From Marisediminitalea oceani (GTDB lineage Bacteria > Pseudomonadota > Gammaproteobacteria > Enterobacterales > Alteromonadaceae): a DNA stretch of 64,000 nt. Made by a program: the position numbers and the translations under genes. Within the stretch, counting starts at the first letter, position 1. Each line of letters starts with the position of its first letter. The stretch lies in assembly GCF_003731635.1 (NCBI RefSeq), contig NZ_RCUA01000087.1:106146-170145 (forward strand). Reading direction: 5' to 3'. The notes under the pieces were generated by a model, which saw only the letters and a list, made by a program, of their open reading frames with translations, made no database searches and was not told the DNA's origin. Shown piece after piece: positions 26,073 to 35,916 of this stretch.

Positions 26073-28325
26073 TTAGATTTCGATGTCGACCTGGTCAACG
26101 CGCTGTAACCCGCGGGGGAGCTTATTACCGCGACGACCGCGCTCGCCCTGGTAGTGCGCCAGATCGTCCGCGCTAAGGGTCATACTTCGTTTGCCCGCAG
26201 TAATTTTAACTGCCGCGCCTTCCGGAACGACCGAAAGCACTTTGACATACTCTTCGTGGGTTTGCGCTTTGGCCGATGGGATACTGATAAGCTTGTTACC
26301 CTTACCTTTACCCAGGCTCGGCAAATCCCGTAATGGAAACAGCAACATACGACCTTCGTTTGAAATAGCCATGCACCAGTCGGTCTCCAGGTTATCCACC
26401 CGCTGCGGGGCGAGCACTTTGGCACCAGTCGGCAGGTTCAGGTAGGCTTTACCCGCTTTGTTTTTACTGATCATATCAGCAAAGGTGCCAACGAAACCGT
26501 AGCCAGCGTCGGAGGCCATCAGGTACTTTCCGTCGTCTGCGCCCATTACTACATGGCTAAACTGCTCCCCGGCCACCACACTGAAGCGACCGGTCAGCGG
26601 CTCACCCTGACTTCGGGCCGATGGCAAGCCATGCGCATCACAGGAGAATGCCCGTCCGGAAGTATCGAGAAATACCACTGGCTGATTACTGCGCCCCTGC
26701 GCACTGGCAAGGTACTTATCGCCCGACTTATAACTTAAGGCCTCAGCATCAATATCGTGCCCTTTGGCGCACCGTGCCCAGCCTTTTTCAGATAGCACTA
26801 CTGTAACGGCTTCACTGGGCACCAGTTCTTTCTCGCTCAGTGCCTTAGCTTCCGCTCGCTCAACGATAGGAGAACGGCGGTCGTCACCATAGGTTTCTGC
26901 ATCCTGGAGAATTTCTTTCTTAATCAGCGTTTTTAAACGGCGATCGGAGCCGAGTAACTGCTGCAGATGGTCGCGCTCTTTTTCCAACTCTTCCTGCTCA
27001 CCCCGAATTTTCATTTCTTCGAGCTTGGCAAGGTGACGCAGTTTTAGTTCCAGAATCGCTTCGGCCTGCTTGTCACTCAGACTAAAGCGGCGCATTAACT
27101 CCGCTTTGGGTTCATCGTGGAAGCGGATAATTTCAATTACCTCATCAATATTCAAAAAGGCAATCATTAAACCTTCAAGAATATGCAGGCGAGCCAGCAC
27201 TTTATCCAGGCGGAATTGTAATCGACGGGTGACAGTATCTTTTCTGAATACCAGCCACTCACTCAGGATAGTCCGCAAATCCTTGACCTGAGGCCGGCCA
27301 TCCAGGCCAATCATATTCAGGTTAACCCGGTAGCTTTTTTCCAGATCGGTGGTGGCAAACAGATGCTGCATCAATTGTTCGGTATCGACCCGGTTAGACC
27401 GTGGCACAACCACCAGCCGGGTGGGATTTTCATGATCTGATTCATCGCGCAAATCGCTGACCATGGGTAACTTTTTAGCCTGCATCTGACCGGCAATCTG
27501 TTCCAGAATTTTCGCACCGGAAGACTGATGCGGCAGGGCGGTAATAACCACATCGCCATTTTCTTCATGATACTTAGCGCGCATCTTAATGCTGCCGCGC
27601 CCGGTTTCGTAGAGCTTACGAATATCACTGCGCGGGGTAATAATTTCGGCATCAGTGGGATAGTCCGGCCCCTGAATATCCTCGAGTAATTCATTTAGCT
27701 CGGTTTTGTTGTTATCCAGTAATCTGGCACAGGCATTAGCGACTTCACGCACATTGTGCGGCGGAATATCGGTGGCCATCCCCACGGCAATACCGGTTAC
27801 CCCGTTAAGCAGGATGTGCGGTAATCGCGCTGGCAGCACCTGCGGCTCGTTCAGCGTGCCGTCAAAGTTAGGGATCCAGTCAACGGTTCCCTGGCCCAGT
27901 TCTGACAACAGTACTTCACTGAATTTAGACAGCCGCGCCTCGGTATAACGCATGGCAGCAAATGACTTAGGATCGTCTGGCGCTCCCCAGTTGCCCTGCC
28001 CGTCGACCAACGGATAGCGATAGGAGAAAGGCTGAGCCATGAGGACCATAGCTTCGTAACACGCAGAATCACCATGGGGATGAAATTTACCCAGTACATC
28101 ACCCACGGTACGGGCTGACTTTTTGTACTTTGCCGTGGAGCTCAGGCCCAGATCGGACATCGCATAAATAATCCGCCGCTGTACGGGTTTGAGCCCGTCA
28201 CCAATATTGGGTAAGGCACGGTCCATGATGACATACATGGAGTAATTCAGATAAGCGTCTTCAGTAAATCGTCGAATGGGGAGCTGTTCGACACCGTCTT
28301 GGTTAATGGTAATTTCGTCGCTCAT
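26073..28325 (-). CDS. parC: DNA topoisomerase IV subunit A
   Basis: Decatenates replicated chromosomes with ParE. 750 residues, typical of gammaproteobacterial ParC. N-terminal EQLPIRRFTEDAYLNYSMYVIMDRALPNIGDGLKP, then the breakage-reunion domain with KYKKSARTVGDVLGKFHPHGDSACYEAMV and the active-site Tyr in FAAMRYTEARLS. A C-terminal beta-pinwheel region follows (from about 500) without the gyrase GQRGRGG-type box, which separates it from GyrA. The quinolone-region residues are Ser and Glu (GDSACYE), a wild-type-like state. parE is not adjacent here. Confidence 0.96.
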   Translation of the reverse strand: MSDEITINQDGVEQLPIRRFTEDAYLNYSMYVIMDRALPNIGDGLKPVQRRIIYAMSDLGLSSTAKYKKSARTVGDVLGKFHPHGDSACYEAMVLMAQPFSYRYPLVDGQGNWGAPDDPKSFAAMRYTEARLSKFSEVLLSELGQGTVDWIPNFDGTLNEPQVLPARLPHILLNGVTGIAVGMATDIPPHNVREVANACARLLDNNKTELNELLEDIQGPDYPTDAEIITPRSDIRKLYETGRGSIKMRAKYHEENGDVVITALPHQSSGAKILEQIAGQMQAKKLPMVSDLRDESDHENPTRLVVVPRSNRVDTEQLMQHLFATTDLEKSYRVNLNMIGLDGRPQVKDLRTILSEWLVFRKDTVTRRLQFRLDKVLARLHILEGLMIAFLNIDEVIEIIRFHDEPKAELMRRFSLSDKQAEAILELKLRHLAKLEEMKIRGEQEELEKERDHLQQLLGSDRRLKTLIKKEILQDAETYGDDRRSPIVERAEAKALSEKELVPSEAVTVVLSEKGWARCAKGHDIDAEALSYKSGDKYLASAQGRSNQPVVFLDTSGRAFSCDAHGLPSARSQGEPLTGRFSVVAGEQFSHVVMGADDGKYLMASDAGYGFVGTFADMISKNKAGKAYLNLPTGAKVLAPQRVDNLETDWCMAISNEGRMLLFPLRDLPSLGKGKGNKLISIPSAKAQTHEEYVKVLSVVPEGAAVKITAGKRSMTLSADDLAHYQGERGRRGNKLPRGLQRVDQVDIEI

Positions 28326-28554
28326 GGGTACTGTTTTATTCTCGTCTTATTATTTACACCAATCCGCCGGGGGAGTGTGAGTTGCCGCAATGATTCTCAC
28401 CCCATTGTGAGTGAATCCGCCATGAAGCGCAATAGATCATCTGTGTCACCCCGGGCAGATTAATCCTTATTCAATCAAGCTTTTGCAGACGAGCCAAAGT
28501 TAGGGTTTAATAAGCGTTCGGCAACCGCCATCTGTATTTAAAGGCGCACTCATT

Positions 28555-31500
28555 TTGATCGGCAAATTCTCCGTTATCCGCTGGTTACTCCTGCTTACCT
28601 GGCTCAGCCTGCCAGCGCACGCCGGTGTGCATCTGTATGAAGGGGAACAAACCCAACTGCTGGCCGATAACTTCGCTATTCAGCATGAGCAGTCCTCGCC
28701 CTTTACCATCAGTGAAATTCTCAAACGTCGCCACGAATTTATTTACCAGGCCGACAATAATCCCAACTATGGTTTCAGCGATAAAGGTCTGTGGCTGCAT
28801 GCCGAGCTGTCCAACCTTTCACACAACACCGACTGGGTCTTCTCATTAAACTTCAGTCAGCTCGATACGGTTGATTTCTACCTGGTAATTAACAATGAGG
28901 TGGTATCACAGAGCCACCAGGGCAAGCTGCAACGCGAACAGCTTTACCGCGTACCGACTTTTAACACCAGCATTCCCATTGGTGAAGAAGCCGAACTGTT
29001 TATTCGCGTACAAAGCGATTCTTCCAGCCTGATTGCACCGATTTATGTAATGTCTGAGGCGGCCGAAATTCGTATCAGCCAGGTAGATAACCTTATCTGG
29101 GGTCTGTTTTATGGCGGACTGTTCATTCTGGCCATCTACAATCTGGTGCTCTATTTTGGTTCCCGTGAGCCAAGCCTGATTGCCTATGTGGCTTATATCG
29201 TTACCGTACTGGTCTGGCAATTTGTATGGGGCGGTCATATCGACTTTTTCTTCTCCGATACGTTGTCACCGCTGCTGTCTCCGTATACGTCGCTGATATT
29301 CTCATTGATAGGTATCAGTTCCGGTATTTTCTCACTGATATTTCTGGAAACCAAAACCAATTCACCGTCCATGCATCCGGTGGTTGTGGCTTTCTTATGG
29401 TTGCAGGCCATTATGGGGCTGGCTACGCTGGTCGATATCTTCCCACCGGTATGGGAGCATAATCTGGTGTATGGCATTGGTATGTTGTCGATTACCAGTT
29501 ACATCGCAGCGGGGTTTGAAGCCTACGGTAAACGCTACCGACCAGCGCGCTACTTTATTTTCGCCTGGGGTATTCTGGCCACCGGCGCCATTGTTGGCAT
29601 GCTCAGCCTGGTGGGTATTTTGCCGTCGAACCTGCTTACCACCTATTGTTTTCAGGTGGCGGTATTCTGTGAGGCAGGCCTGTTTTCAATAGCCCTGATG
29701 GAGAAAAGCCGCAGCCAGCTTGAGAACGAAGTCAGCCAGGCCACCGACGAACTACGCCACAATATGGAGCTGATAGAAGAGCAAAACGCCCGGCTCGACA
29801 TCGCCCGTAAAGACGCCATTAAAGCCAGTAATGTTAAGTCACAATTTCTGGCCAACATGAGTCACGAAATCCGCACACCTCTGAACGCCATTCTGGGTTT
29901 CAGTAAAGAACTCACTAACCTGACCCTGCCAGTGGATAAAATGGAACAGGTGCGGATCATCAACACTGCGGCCGACAACCTGCTCACCATTGTTAATGAC
30001 GTACTGGATTTCTCAAAAATCGAAGCCGGTAAACTGCAAATTAATAATCAGCCATTCTCCCCCAACTCTTTGATTGAAGAGATGGTCACCATAATGTCGA
30101 AGTCGGCACATATGAAAGGACTGGAGTTTATTCTTGAACTGGGCCCGTTACCGGAAAAGCTGATTGGCGACGTATTCCGTATCCGGCAAATCCTTAACAA
30201 CCTGCTAAGTAACGCCCTCAAATTTACCTCCTCGGGCTATATTAAACTGGCCGTAGAAGGTAAGGCACTGCAACACGGAATTCATGAGCTGGAAATTAAG
30301 ATCGAGGATACCGGTATTGGTATCAGTCGCAAGGATAAGAACAAACTGTTCAGCGCGTTTTCCCAAATCGATGACGCGCTTAACCGTAGCTACCAGGGAA
30401 CCGGCCTGGGCCTGGTGATCTGTCAGGAGCTGGTCAAGTTAATGCGTGGCCACCTGACGCTCAAAACCTCACCGGGACAAGGCAGTACCTTTACCGTTGT
30501 GCTACGAACCAACCAGTTAAGCCAGCGCTATGCGCTGTCACCATTACCTGAGTGGCTTAACAAGCGGGTATTAATTTTTGACCCGCATCCGGAGAGTCGC
30601 CGCGCCAGCGCGCAAATGATGATTAGTCTGGGGGCCAGGGTATATTGCGTAGAGTCTATTGCTCACCTGACGTCTATTGAAGAAGAGTTTGATTACCTGT
30701 TTGCCACCCTGCCAACGCTGAAAAAAGCCGCTCGTGAGCAAATGCTCGAAGCCTTGTGCGTATTTAACGCCGATAAGCGAATCCTCTGGTACTCCGGTGA
30801 CGAGCCGCTGACCGACTTTCCTGCCTACATCGAGGATTTTGAGGCCCAGGTCAGAATGCCACTCACCATTACCAAGCTTGAGGGGATTGTTCACGGTAAC
30901 ATTAAAGAAAAAGTCTCTTCCCAGCAGAGTAAGCTCAACACATTGCCCAAAGCCCGTATCCTGGCGGTGGACGATATGGACATGAACCTGAAACTGCTGG
31001 ATACCTGGCTGGCTGATTCGCCGGTGCAACTCACCTTGTCCACCAGTGGTCAGGACTCAGTGAATCGCTGTAAAAATGAAGAGTTTGATTTGATTCTGAT
31101 GGACGTTCAGATGCCGGGAATGGATGGCATTCAGGCTACCCGCCACATCCGTAAGACGCCGCTTAACGCCGGAACGCCAATTATTGCCGTTACCGCCCAT
31201 GCATTTAAGGAAGAGCAGGAACGCCTGCTATCATCCGGCATGGAAGATTATCTGCCCAAGCCCATTGAGTTTTCCACGCTTATCACACTGATTAAACGCT
31301 GGTGTCAGGGCGTGGACAGCAGTGCCATGGCGCTGCCAACGCTCGACTGGCAGCTGGCCCTTAAGCGTGCTAATCAGAATCGGGATTTGGCGATGGAACT
31401 GCTCCGTGAGTTTATTGCTCATTTACCGCAAGCGGCAGAAGTCATCAGAAGTGAATGGGATGCCCGCCATTACAAGGGCGTCCAGGATGAGATCCACCGC

Positions 31501-31692
31501 CTCCATGGTGCCTGTTGCTACACTGGGGTACCTAAACTTCAGGCGTTGGCTAACGAGATGGAATCAGCCCTGAAACTGGGCAATCATTATGAAGTGGCAG
31601 AAATGCTGCCGACCATCATTCTGGAATGTGAAATCGCGGCTGCCCAGGCTGACAAGTTTATTCAGGACAACGGCGCCTTTAATTCCCACTAA
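28555..31692 (+). CDS. 7TMR-DISM hybrid histidine kinase with pseudo-receiver, receiver and Hpt domains
   Basis: 1045 residues. Signal peptide (about 1-23), periplasmic 7TMR-DISM extracellular domain (about 30-160), seven membrane helices (about 175-385), coiled coil (395-425), HisKA with phospho-acceptor His437 in SHEIRTPLNA, HATPase (N box NNLLSNALKF, GTGLGLVI). A degenerate receiver-like segment (about 660-770) lacks an acceptor Asp, then a true receiver has Asp850 (LMDVQMPGMDG), then a C-terminal Hpt with His981 (IHRLHGACC). The Hpt lysine of the usual HxLKG is His984. The start is TTG with AGG upstream; no ATG is available in frame. Divergent from parC. Architecture resembles BarA-like phosphorelays; ligand and response regulator unknown. 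Confidence 0.92.
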   Translation: MIGKFSVIRWLLLLTWLSLPAHAGVHLYEGEQTQLLADNFAIQHEQSSPFTISEILKRRHEFIYQADNNPNYGFSDKGLWLHAELSNLSHNTDWVFSLNFSQLDTVDFYLVINNEVVSQSHQGKLQREQLYRVPTFNTSIPIGEEAELFIRVQSDSSSLIAPIYVMSEAAEIRISQVDNLIWGLFYGGLFILAIYNLVLYFGSREPSLIAYVAYIVTVLVWQFVWGGHIDFFFSDTLSPLLSPYTSLIFSLIGISSGIFSLIFLETKTNSPSMHPVVVAFLWLQAIMGLATLVDIFPPVWEHNLVYGIGMLSITSYIAAGFEAYGKRYRPARYFIFAWGILATGAIVGMLSLVGILPSNLLTTYCFQVAVFCEAGLFSIALMEKSRSQLENEVSQATDELRHNMELIEEQNARLDIARKDAIKASNVKSQFLANMSHEIRTPLNAILGFSKELTNLTLPVDKMEQVRIINTAADNLLTIVNDVLDFSKIEAGKLQINNQPFSPNSLIEEMVTIMSKSAHMKGLEFILELGPLPEKLIGDVFRIRQILNNLLSNALKFTSSGYIKLAVEGKALQHGIHELEIKIEDTGIGISRKDKNKLFSAFSQIDDALNRSYQGTGLGLVICQELVKLMRGHLTLKTSPGQGSTFTVVLRTNQLSQRYALSPLPEWLNKRVLIFDPHPESRRASAQMMISLGARVYCVESIAHLTSIEEEFDYLFATLPTLKKAAREQMLEALCVFNADKRILWYSGDEPLTDFPAYIEDFEAQVRMPLTITKLEGIVHGNIKEKVSSQQSKLNTLPKARILAVDDMDMNLKLLDTWLADSPVQLTLSTSGQDSVNRCKNEEFDLILMDVQMPGMDGIQATRHIRKTPLNAGTPIIAVTAHAFKEEQERLLSSGMEDYLPKPIEFSTLITLIKRWCQGVDSSAMALPTLDWQLALKRANQNRDLAMELLREFIAHLPQAAEVIRSEWDARHYKGVQDEIHRLHGACCYTGVPKLQALANEMESALKLGNHYEVAEMLPTIILECEIAAAQADKFIQDNGAFNSH

Positions 31693-32378
31693 GCCTGTTC
31701 TCGTAAACGCGCTACCTGGCATTCACGTAACAGCCCGACAAACTCGCCCGGCTCACGGTCTAATTCGCTGGCGGAAATAAACACGTCATAGCCCAGCGCA
31801 CTTCTTACCGCTGTCATGCGATTAGCCAGAATTGCCTTAATACCAGTTAAGGTCTCACCGTTTTCCAATACGAAGGGTTTATCTTCAAACAAACTGCTGC
31901 TGTAGCAGCCGCCAGTCGAGCAGGACTTGTCCTGTGCGTGAACCATCAATGGCCTTTGCTCAATAATGATGTGGGAGGCCAGACGTGGCGAGATGGTGGT
32001 TAAAAAATCGTCGTACCGTTTTAATTTAAAGCCCACCAGTTCCAGAGTGTCATGGTCAAGCCCGCGACTCACACGGGGGCAATCCACCCGCTGGATATCG
32101 TCCCAGGCTATATGCCATTGTCCGCAGCGATGCTGGTAGCTTACTTTATCGCGGCCGATAGCCAGACTATGCGGCGGCTCCCGTAATTTAAACCAGCCCA
32201 CTAATATGGTCACAATGCCGCCACTTATGGCAAAGATGAGGGGTAGAAACAACCAGTCAGGGCTCAGGCTCAACGCCACTGAAGCAATCAGCAATACGGC
32301 TACGCCAATCAGAAGCGTGGTCAGGCCGTTGCGCTTGGCTGTAGAGCGGATAAAAATGTAATCATCGCTGGAAGACAT
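31689..32378 (-). CDS. DUF2982-like membrane protein
   Basis: 229 residues from ATG 32378 (MSSSDDYIFIRSTAKRNG). Two membrane helices (about 22-41 and 44-65) are followed by a cytoplasmic part with AWDDIQRVDCPRVSRGLDHDTLELVGFKLKRYDDFL and a Cys pair near CSTGGCYSS. It resembles DUF2982, a family I associate with Alteromonadales; function unknown. A TTG five codons earlier is possible, but ATG is preferred. Its start overlaps the end of a small upstream gene, and its stop overlaps the end of the convergent histidine kinase gene by 4 bases. Confidence 0.72.
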   Translation of the reverse strand: MSSSDDYIFIRSTAKRNGLTTLLIGVAVLLIASVALSLSPDWLFLPLIFAISGGIVTILVGWFKLREPPHSLAIGRDKVSYQHRCGQWHIAWDDIQRVDCPRVSRGLDHDTLELVGFKLKRYDDFLTTISPRLASHIIIEQRPLMVHAQDKSCSTGGCYSSSLFEDKPFVLENGETLTGIKAILANRMTAVRSALGYDVFISASELDREPGEFVGLLRECQVARLREQA

Positions 32379-32535
32379 AGAAATACACCACAAACATTAA
32401 TATTGTCCAAATCACATAGAGCCGCATACGTTTACAAAACGGGCAGTTCGTTGACCACCAGCCGGCCTTGTTTTTACTCCCCTTCGCGGAGGACTCAGTC
32501 TGGCTCTGATTCGTCATTTTGTTGGGCTCAGGCAT
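32362..32535 (-). CDS. Small single-helix membrane protein with a CPFC motif
   Basis: 57 codons from ATG 32535 (51 if the second in-frame ATG at 32517 is used). A polar N-terminus (Ser/Lys/Gln-rich) is followed by WWSTNCPFCKRMRLYVIW and one aromatic membrane helix (WTILMFVVYFYVF). It overlaps the DUF2982 start by 17 bases, as in a coupled pair. CPFC resembles a redox or metal-binding CxxC at the membrane face. No strong ribosome site is visible for either start, so expression is inferred from composition and overlap. Family not recognised. Confidence 0.55.
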   Translation of the reverse strand: MPEPNKMTNQSQTESSAKGSKNKAGWWSTNCPFCKRMRLYVIWTILMFVVYFYVFQR

Positions 32536-32735
32536 ACGCGGTACTGTTCATTTAAACGACGGGTTTGAGTAAATAGTTTATCATGCCCCGGTTGCAACGC
32601 TGAGGGAATATATTTAGCACGCCAATCTTGGCAATATTTACGCACAGGGATATGATCCCGCGCAACGATAATCCGCACGGCAGTTAGCGATTTTTGCTAC
32701 ACTAGCCACAAATCAATGAGGCCGCAGCTAAATCT

Positions 32736-33746
32736 ATGTCGAGTTTCACCGGTAATCATATTCTTTCTGTCTCTCAGTTCGATCGTGATGCGATAGAACT
32801 GGTCTTTAGTGTCGCCCAAAGCATGGAACCTTACGCCAAGCGTCAAAAGAGAACCACTGTTCTTGATGGCGCAATTCTGGGTAACCTGTTTTTTGAACCC
32901 AGTACCCGAACCCGGGTGAGCTTTGGGACTGCCTTTAACCTGCTCGGCGGTGAAGTGCGGGAAACCACGGGCATGGCAAACTCTGCGCTGGCTAAAGGAG
33001 AATCCCTGTACGACACTGCCCGGGTACTTAGCGGCTACTCCGACATTATTGCCATGCGCCATCCGGCTGCCGGATCGGTTGCTGAATTTGCCCAAGGCAG
33101 CCGGGTACCGGTGTTAAACGGCGGTGACGGCGCCAATGAGCATCCCACCCAGGCCTTACTTGATCTGTTTACCATTAAGCGTGAACTGCAGTTTAATAAC
33201 AAAACCATTGATGGTCTGCATATCGCCATGATTGGTGATTTACGTTACGGGCGAACCGTGCACTCCTTGTCTAAACTGCTGTGTTTATTCAAGAACGTTC
33301 GTTTTACCCTGATTTCTCCTAAAGAACTGGCGATGCCGGACTATATTCTGGAAGCTATTGAAAATGCCGGCCACTCGTTACAAGTTACCGACCAGCTGGA
33401 AGGGAATATGGACGCCGATATTTGTTATCAGACCCGTATTCAGGAAGAGCGCTTCCCTTCGCAGGATGAAGCCAATAAATACCGCGGAAAATTCCGTTTA
33501 AATCAGTCGATTTACACCCGGCATTTTCAATCTAAAACCGTTATTATGCATCCGTTACCGAGGGATTCCCGTACAGAGGCTAACGAGCTGGATAACGACC
33601 TCAATCTCAACCCTAATCTGGCGATTTTCAGACAAACCGACAACGGCGTTTTAGTGCGCATGGCGTTATTCGCTCTCACGCTCGGCGTGGAAAATCTGGT
33701 GAGTCAATACGAAAAGCCTGTCATCTGGTATAGCAATAAGAGCTAA
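32736..33746 (+). CDS. pyrB: Aspartate carbamoyltransferase
   Basis: Condenses carbamoyl phosphate and aspartate in pyrimidine synthesis. 336 residues, longer than the 311 of E. coli PyrB. FEPSTRTRVSFGTAF is the carbamoyl-phosphate motif, IAMRHPAAGS follows, HPTQALLDLFTIKREL is the substrate-lid region, and MHPLPRDSR the aspartate-site motif. No pyrI regulatory-chain gene follows; hemL is 7 bases downstream. The long catalytic chain without PyrI suggests an unregulated-trimer type, an inference. Confidence 0.93.
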   Translation: MSSFTGNHILSVSQFDRDAIELVFSVAQSMEPYAKRQKRTTVLDGAILGNLFFEPSTRTRVSFGTAFNLLGGEVRETTGMANSALAKGESLYDTARVLSGYSDIIAMRHPAAGSVAEFAQGSRVPVLNGGDGANEHPTQALLDLFTIKRELQFNNKTIDGLHIAMIGDLRYGRTVHSLSKLLCLFKNVRFTLISPKELAMPDYILEAIENAGHSLQVTDQLEGNMDADICYQTRIQEERFPSQDEANKYRGKFRLNQSIYTRHFQSKTVIMHPLPRDSRTEANELDNDLNLNPNLAIFRQTDNGVLVRMALFALTLGVENLVSQYEKPVIWYSNKS

Positions 33747-33753
33747 AAACATT

Positions 33754-35034
33754 ATGCAACGATCCGAACAACTATTTGAGCGCGCCCAACTTTCTATTCC
33801 CGGTGGCGTAAATTCACCTGTGCGAGCCTTTAAAGCAGTCGGCGGAACACCGCGCTTTATTGAAAAGGCTGACGGCCCGTATATCTATGATGTGGATGGC
33901 AAGCGATACATTGACTATGTGCAATCATGGGGTCCTATGGTACTGGGCCATAACAATGACAAAATCCGCGAAGCGGTAATCCATGCCGCGGCTTCGGGTT
34001 TAAGCTTCGGTGCGCCCACTGAAGCCGAAATTATTATGGCCGAAAAAGTGCGTGAGATAGTGCCATCCATGGAAATGGTCAGAATGGTGAACTCAGGCAC
34101 CGAAGCCACAATGTCAGCCATTCGTCTGGCGCGTGGTTACACCGGCAAAAATAAGCTGGTGAAATTTGAAGGCTGCTATCATGGCCACGCCGATTCCCTG
34201 CTGGTAAAAGCCGGCTCCGGCGCCCTGACCCTTGGCGTACCGAGCTCTCCGGGCGTACCAGCCGACGTAGCACAGCACACCTTAACCGTTGAATACAATA
34301 ACCTCGATAGCGTTAAGCAGGTGTTTGCTGAAGTGGGCGACGATATTGCCTGTATTATTGTTGAGCCGGTTGCCGGCAACATGAACTGTATTCCTCCTGT
34401 CGATGGCTTTTTGCAAGGCCTGCGCGATATTTGTGACGAACACGGCGCGGTACTGATTTTTGACGAGGTGATGACTGGTTTTCGGGTTAGTCGTGGCGGC
34501 GCGCAGGAGCGCTATGGCGTGACTCCCGACCTGACTTGCCTGGGCAAAGTCATTGGTGGCGGTATGCCGGTGGGTGCATTTGGCGGTAAAAAGTCCATCC
34601 TCACCCATATTGCGCCAACCGGCCCTATCTATCAGGCGGGTACCTTATCAGGCAACCCTATCGCCATGGCGGCGGGTCTGGCAGCAATGGAACAAATTGC
34701 TGAGCCTGGCCTTTACGAACCTATCTTCAACAGCACCAAGGCGCTGGTTGAAGGATTTCAGGCTATCGCTGATGAACATGGTATCCCGTTTACCACCAAC
34801 CACGCCGGTTCAATGTTCGGCCTGTTTTTCACCGACGTAGATAAGGTTGTGAACTATCAGCAGGCAATTAACTGCAATCAGGAGCGCTTTAAGCAGTTTT
34901 ATCACGGCATGCTCGACGAAGGTGTTTATTTGGCTCCGGCCTCTTATGAGGCGGGCTTTGTGTCTAAAATGCATACGCAGGACATTGTCGACGCTACACT
35001 TGAAGCGGCGCGCAAAGTGTTTGCCAACCTTTAA
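33754..35034 (+). CDS. hemL: Glutamate-1-semialdehyde 2,1-aminomutase
   Basis: Makes 5-aminolevulinate in the C5 route of tetrapyrrole synthesis, with PLP. 426 residues, standard length. SIPGGVNSPVRAFKAVGG is the diagnostic N-terminus, VNSGTEATMSAIRLARGYT and FEGCYHGHADSLLVKAGSGALT follow, LIFDEVMTGFRV holds the PLP Asp, LGKVIGGGMPVGAFGG holds the Lys Schiff base, and QAGTLSGNPIAMAAG follows. Starts 7 bases after pyrB, so the two are probably cotranscribed. Confidence 0.97.
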   Translation: MQRSEQLFERAQLSIPGGVNSPVRAFKAVGGTPRFIEKADGPYIYDVDGKRYIDYVQSWGPMVLGHNNDKIREAVIHAAASGLSFGAPTEAEIIMAEKVREIVPSMEMVRMVNSGTEATMSAIRLARGYTGKNKLVKFEGCYHGHADSLLVKAGSGALTLGVPSSPGVPADVAQHTLTVEYNNLDSVKQVFAEVGDDIACIIVEPVAGNMNCIPPVDGFLQGLRDICDEHGAVLIFDEVMTGFRVSRGGAQERYGVTPDLTCLGKVIGGGMPVGAFGGKKSILTHIAPTGPIYQAGTLSGNPIAMAAGLAAMEQIAEPGLYEPIFNSTKALVEGFQAIADEHGIPFTTNHAGSMFGLFFTDVDKVVNYQQAINCNQERFKQFYHGMLDEGVYLAPASYEAGFVSKMHTQDIVDATLEAARKVFANL

Positions 35035-35064
35035 GTTAACGGGCGGGTCAGGAACAATGCAGGG

Positions 35065-35916
35065 ATGACGCTGCTTTACACAGCCTTTGTGTGCGTAACG
35101 GTACTCTATGCCGGGATTGTAACCCTGCTGCTTATCAGACAGAAACGGGTAACCCGGCGTATCGCCCGGGCGGCGACCCGCGTTATTCCTGAACCGGTCA
35201 TTCGGAACGACGATAGCGAACAACGTTTTCTGGAAAAGGCAGATGAAGCCATGCGGCTGAATCAGACTTTCCAGAAATTTGTACCGAAACAGTTTGTCGA
35301 CCACTTTGCCAAACATGGTATCGACACCCTCGAACTCGGCCGCGCCGACGAAGACGAAGTTGCCATCCTGTTCTGTGACATTCGGGGGTTCACCGGCCTG
35401 TCGGAGAAAATGAAACCCCAGGAGTTAATGAACTTCCTGAATTCCTATTTTTTGCGCATGAATGACCCCATTCACCAGAACGGCGGCTTCATCGACAAAT
35501 TTATCGGCGACGCCATTATGGCCCTGTTTGACCACCCCGGCGGCACTGGCACCGACAAAGCCACCGATGCGGTGAATGCAGCGCTCGACCTGCAAAAAGC
35601 CCTCAGCGTGTATAACAGCCACCGGGCTAAATCCGGCTATGAAGGCATTCGGGTTGGCGTAGGCGTTCATATTGGCCCGGTTATTCTGGGCACTGTGGGC
35701 AGCGATGACCGAATGGACACCACTGTGATTGGCGACAGCGTGAATATCGCCTTTCGTCTTGAAGGCCTGGCGCCGAAGTATCACGCCGATATTGTTATCA
35801 GTTCGCAGACACTCAAAGCCATTAGCCATAAACAGCAAATAGACTGCCGGGTGCTGGATGTGGTCAGGGTTAAAGGCAGGCTCCGGTTAGGGTTTATGAA
35901 GTACTTAACCACCTGA
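35065..35916 (+). CDS. Class III adenylate/guanylate cyclase, C-terminus lost by frameshift
   Basis: 283 residues as read. An N-terminal membrane helix (about 5-22), a basic linker, then the cyclase domain from about 90. Metal-binding Asp residues sit in ILFCDIRGFTGLS and FIGDAIMALF. FIDKFIGD carries the base-selecting Lys, and TVIGDSVNIAFRLEG carries the transition-state Asn/Arg. The catalytic core is thus complete and adenylate cyclase is the likely specificity. The reading frame then leaves the family pattern after VRVKG (codon at 35875) and ends at RLRLGFMKYLTT. The family-like continuation is present in the -1 frame (35877-36134), so one base appears to have been lost. May still be active without its C-terminal extension. 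Confidence 0.85.
   Translation: MTLLYTAFVCVTVLYAGIVTLLLIRQKRVTRRIARAATRVIPEPVIRNDDSEQRFLEKADEAMRLNQTFQKFVPKQFVDHFAKHGIDTLELGRADEDEVAILFCDIRGFTGLSEKMKPQELMNFLNSYFLRMNDPIHQNGGFIDKFIGDAIMALFDHPGGTGTDKATDAVNAALDLQKALSVYNSHRAKSGYEGIRVGVGVHIGPVILGTVGSDDRMDTTVIGDSVNIAFRLEGLAPKYHADIVISSQTLKAISHKQQIDCRVLDVVRVKGRLRLGFMKYLTT

Noticed and set aside
35860..35885. Programmed -1 frameshift in the cyclase
   Set aside because: No X XXY YYZ slippery heptamer is in frame at GTT AAA GGC, and I see no obvious downstream stem; simple base loss is more likely.
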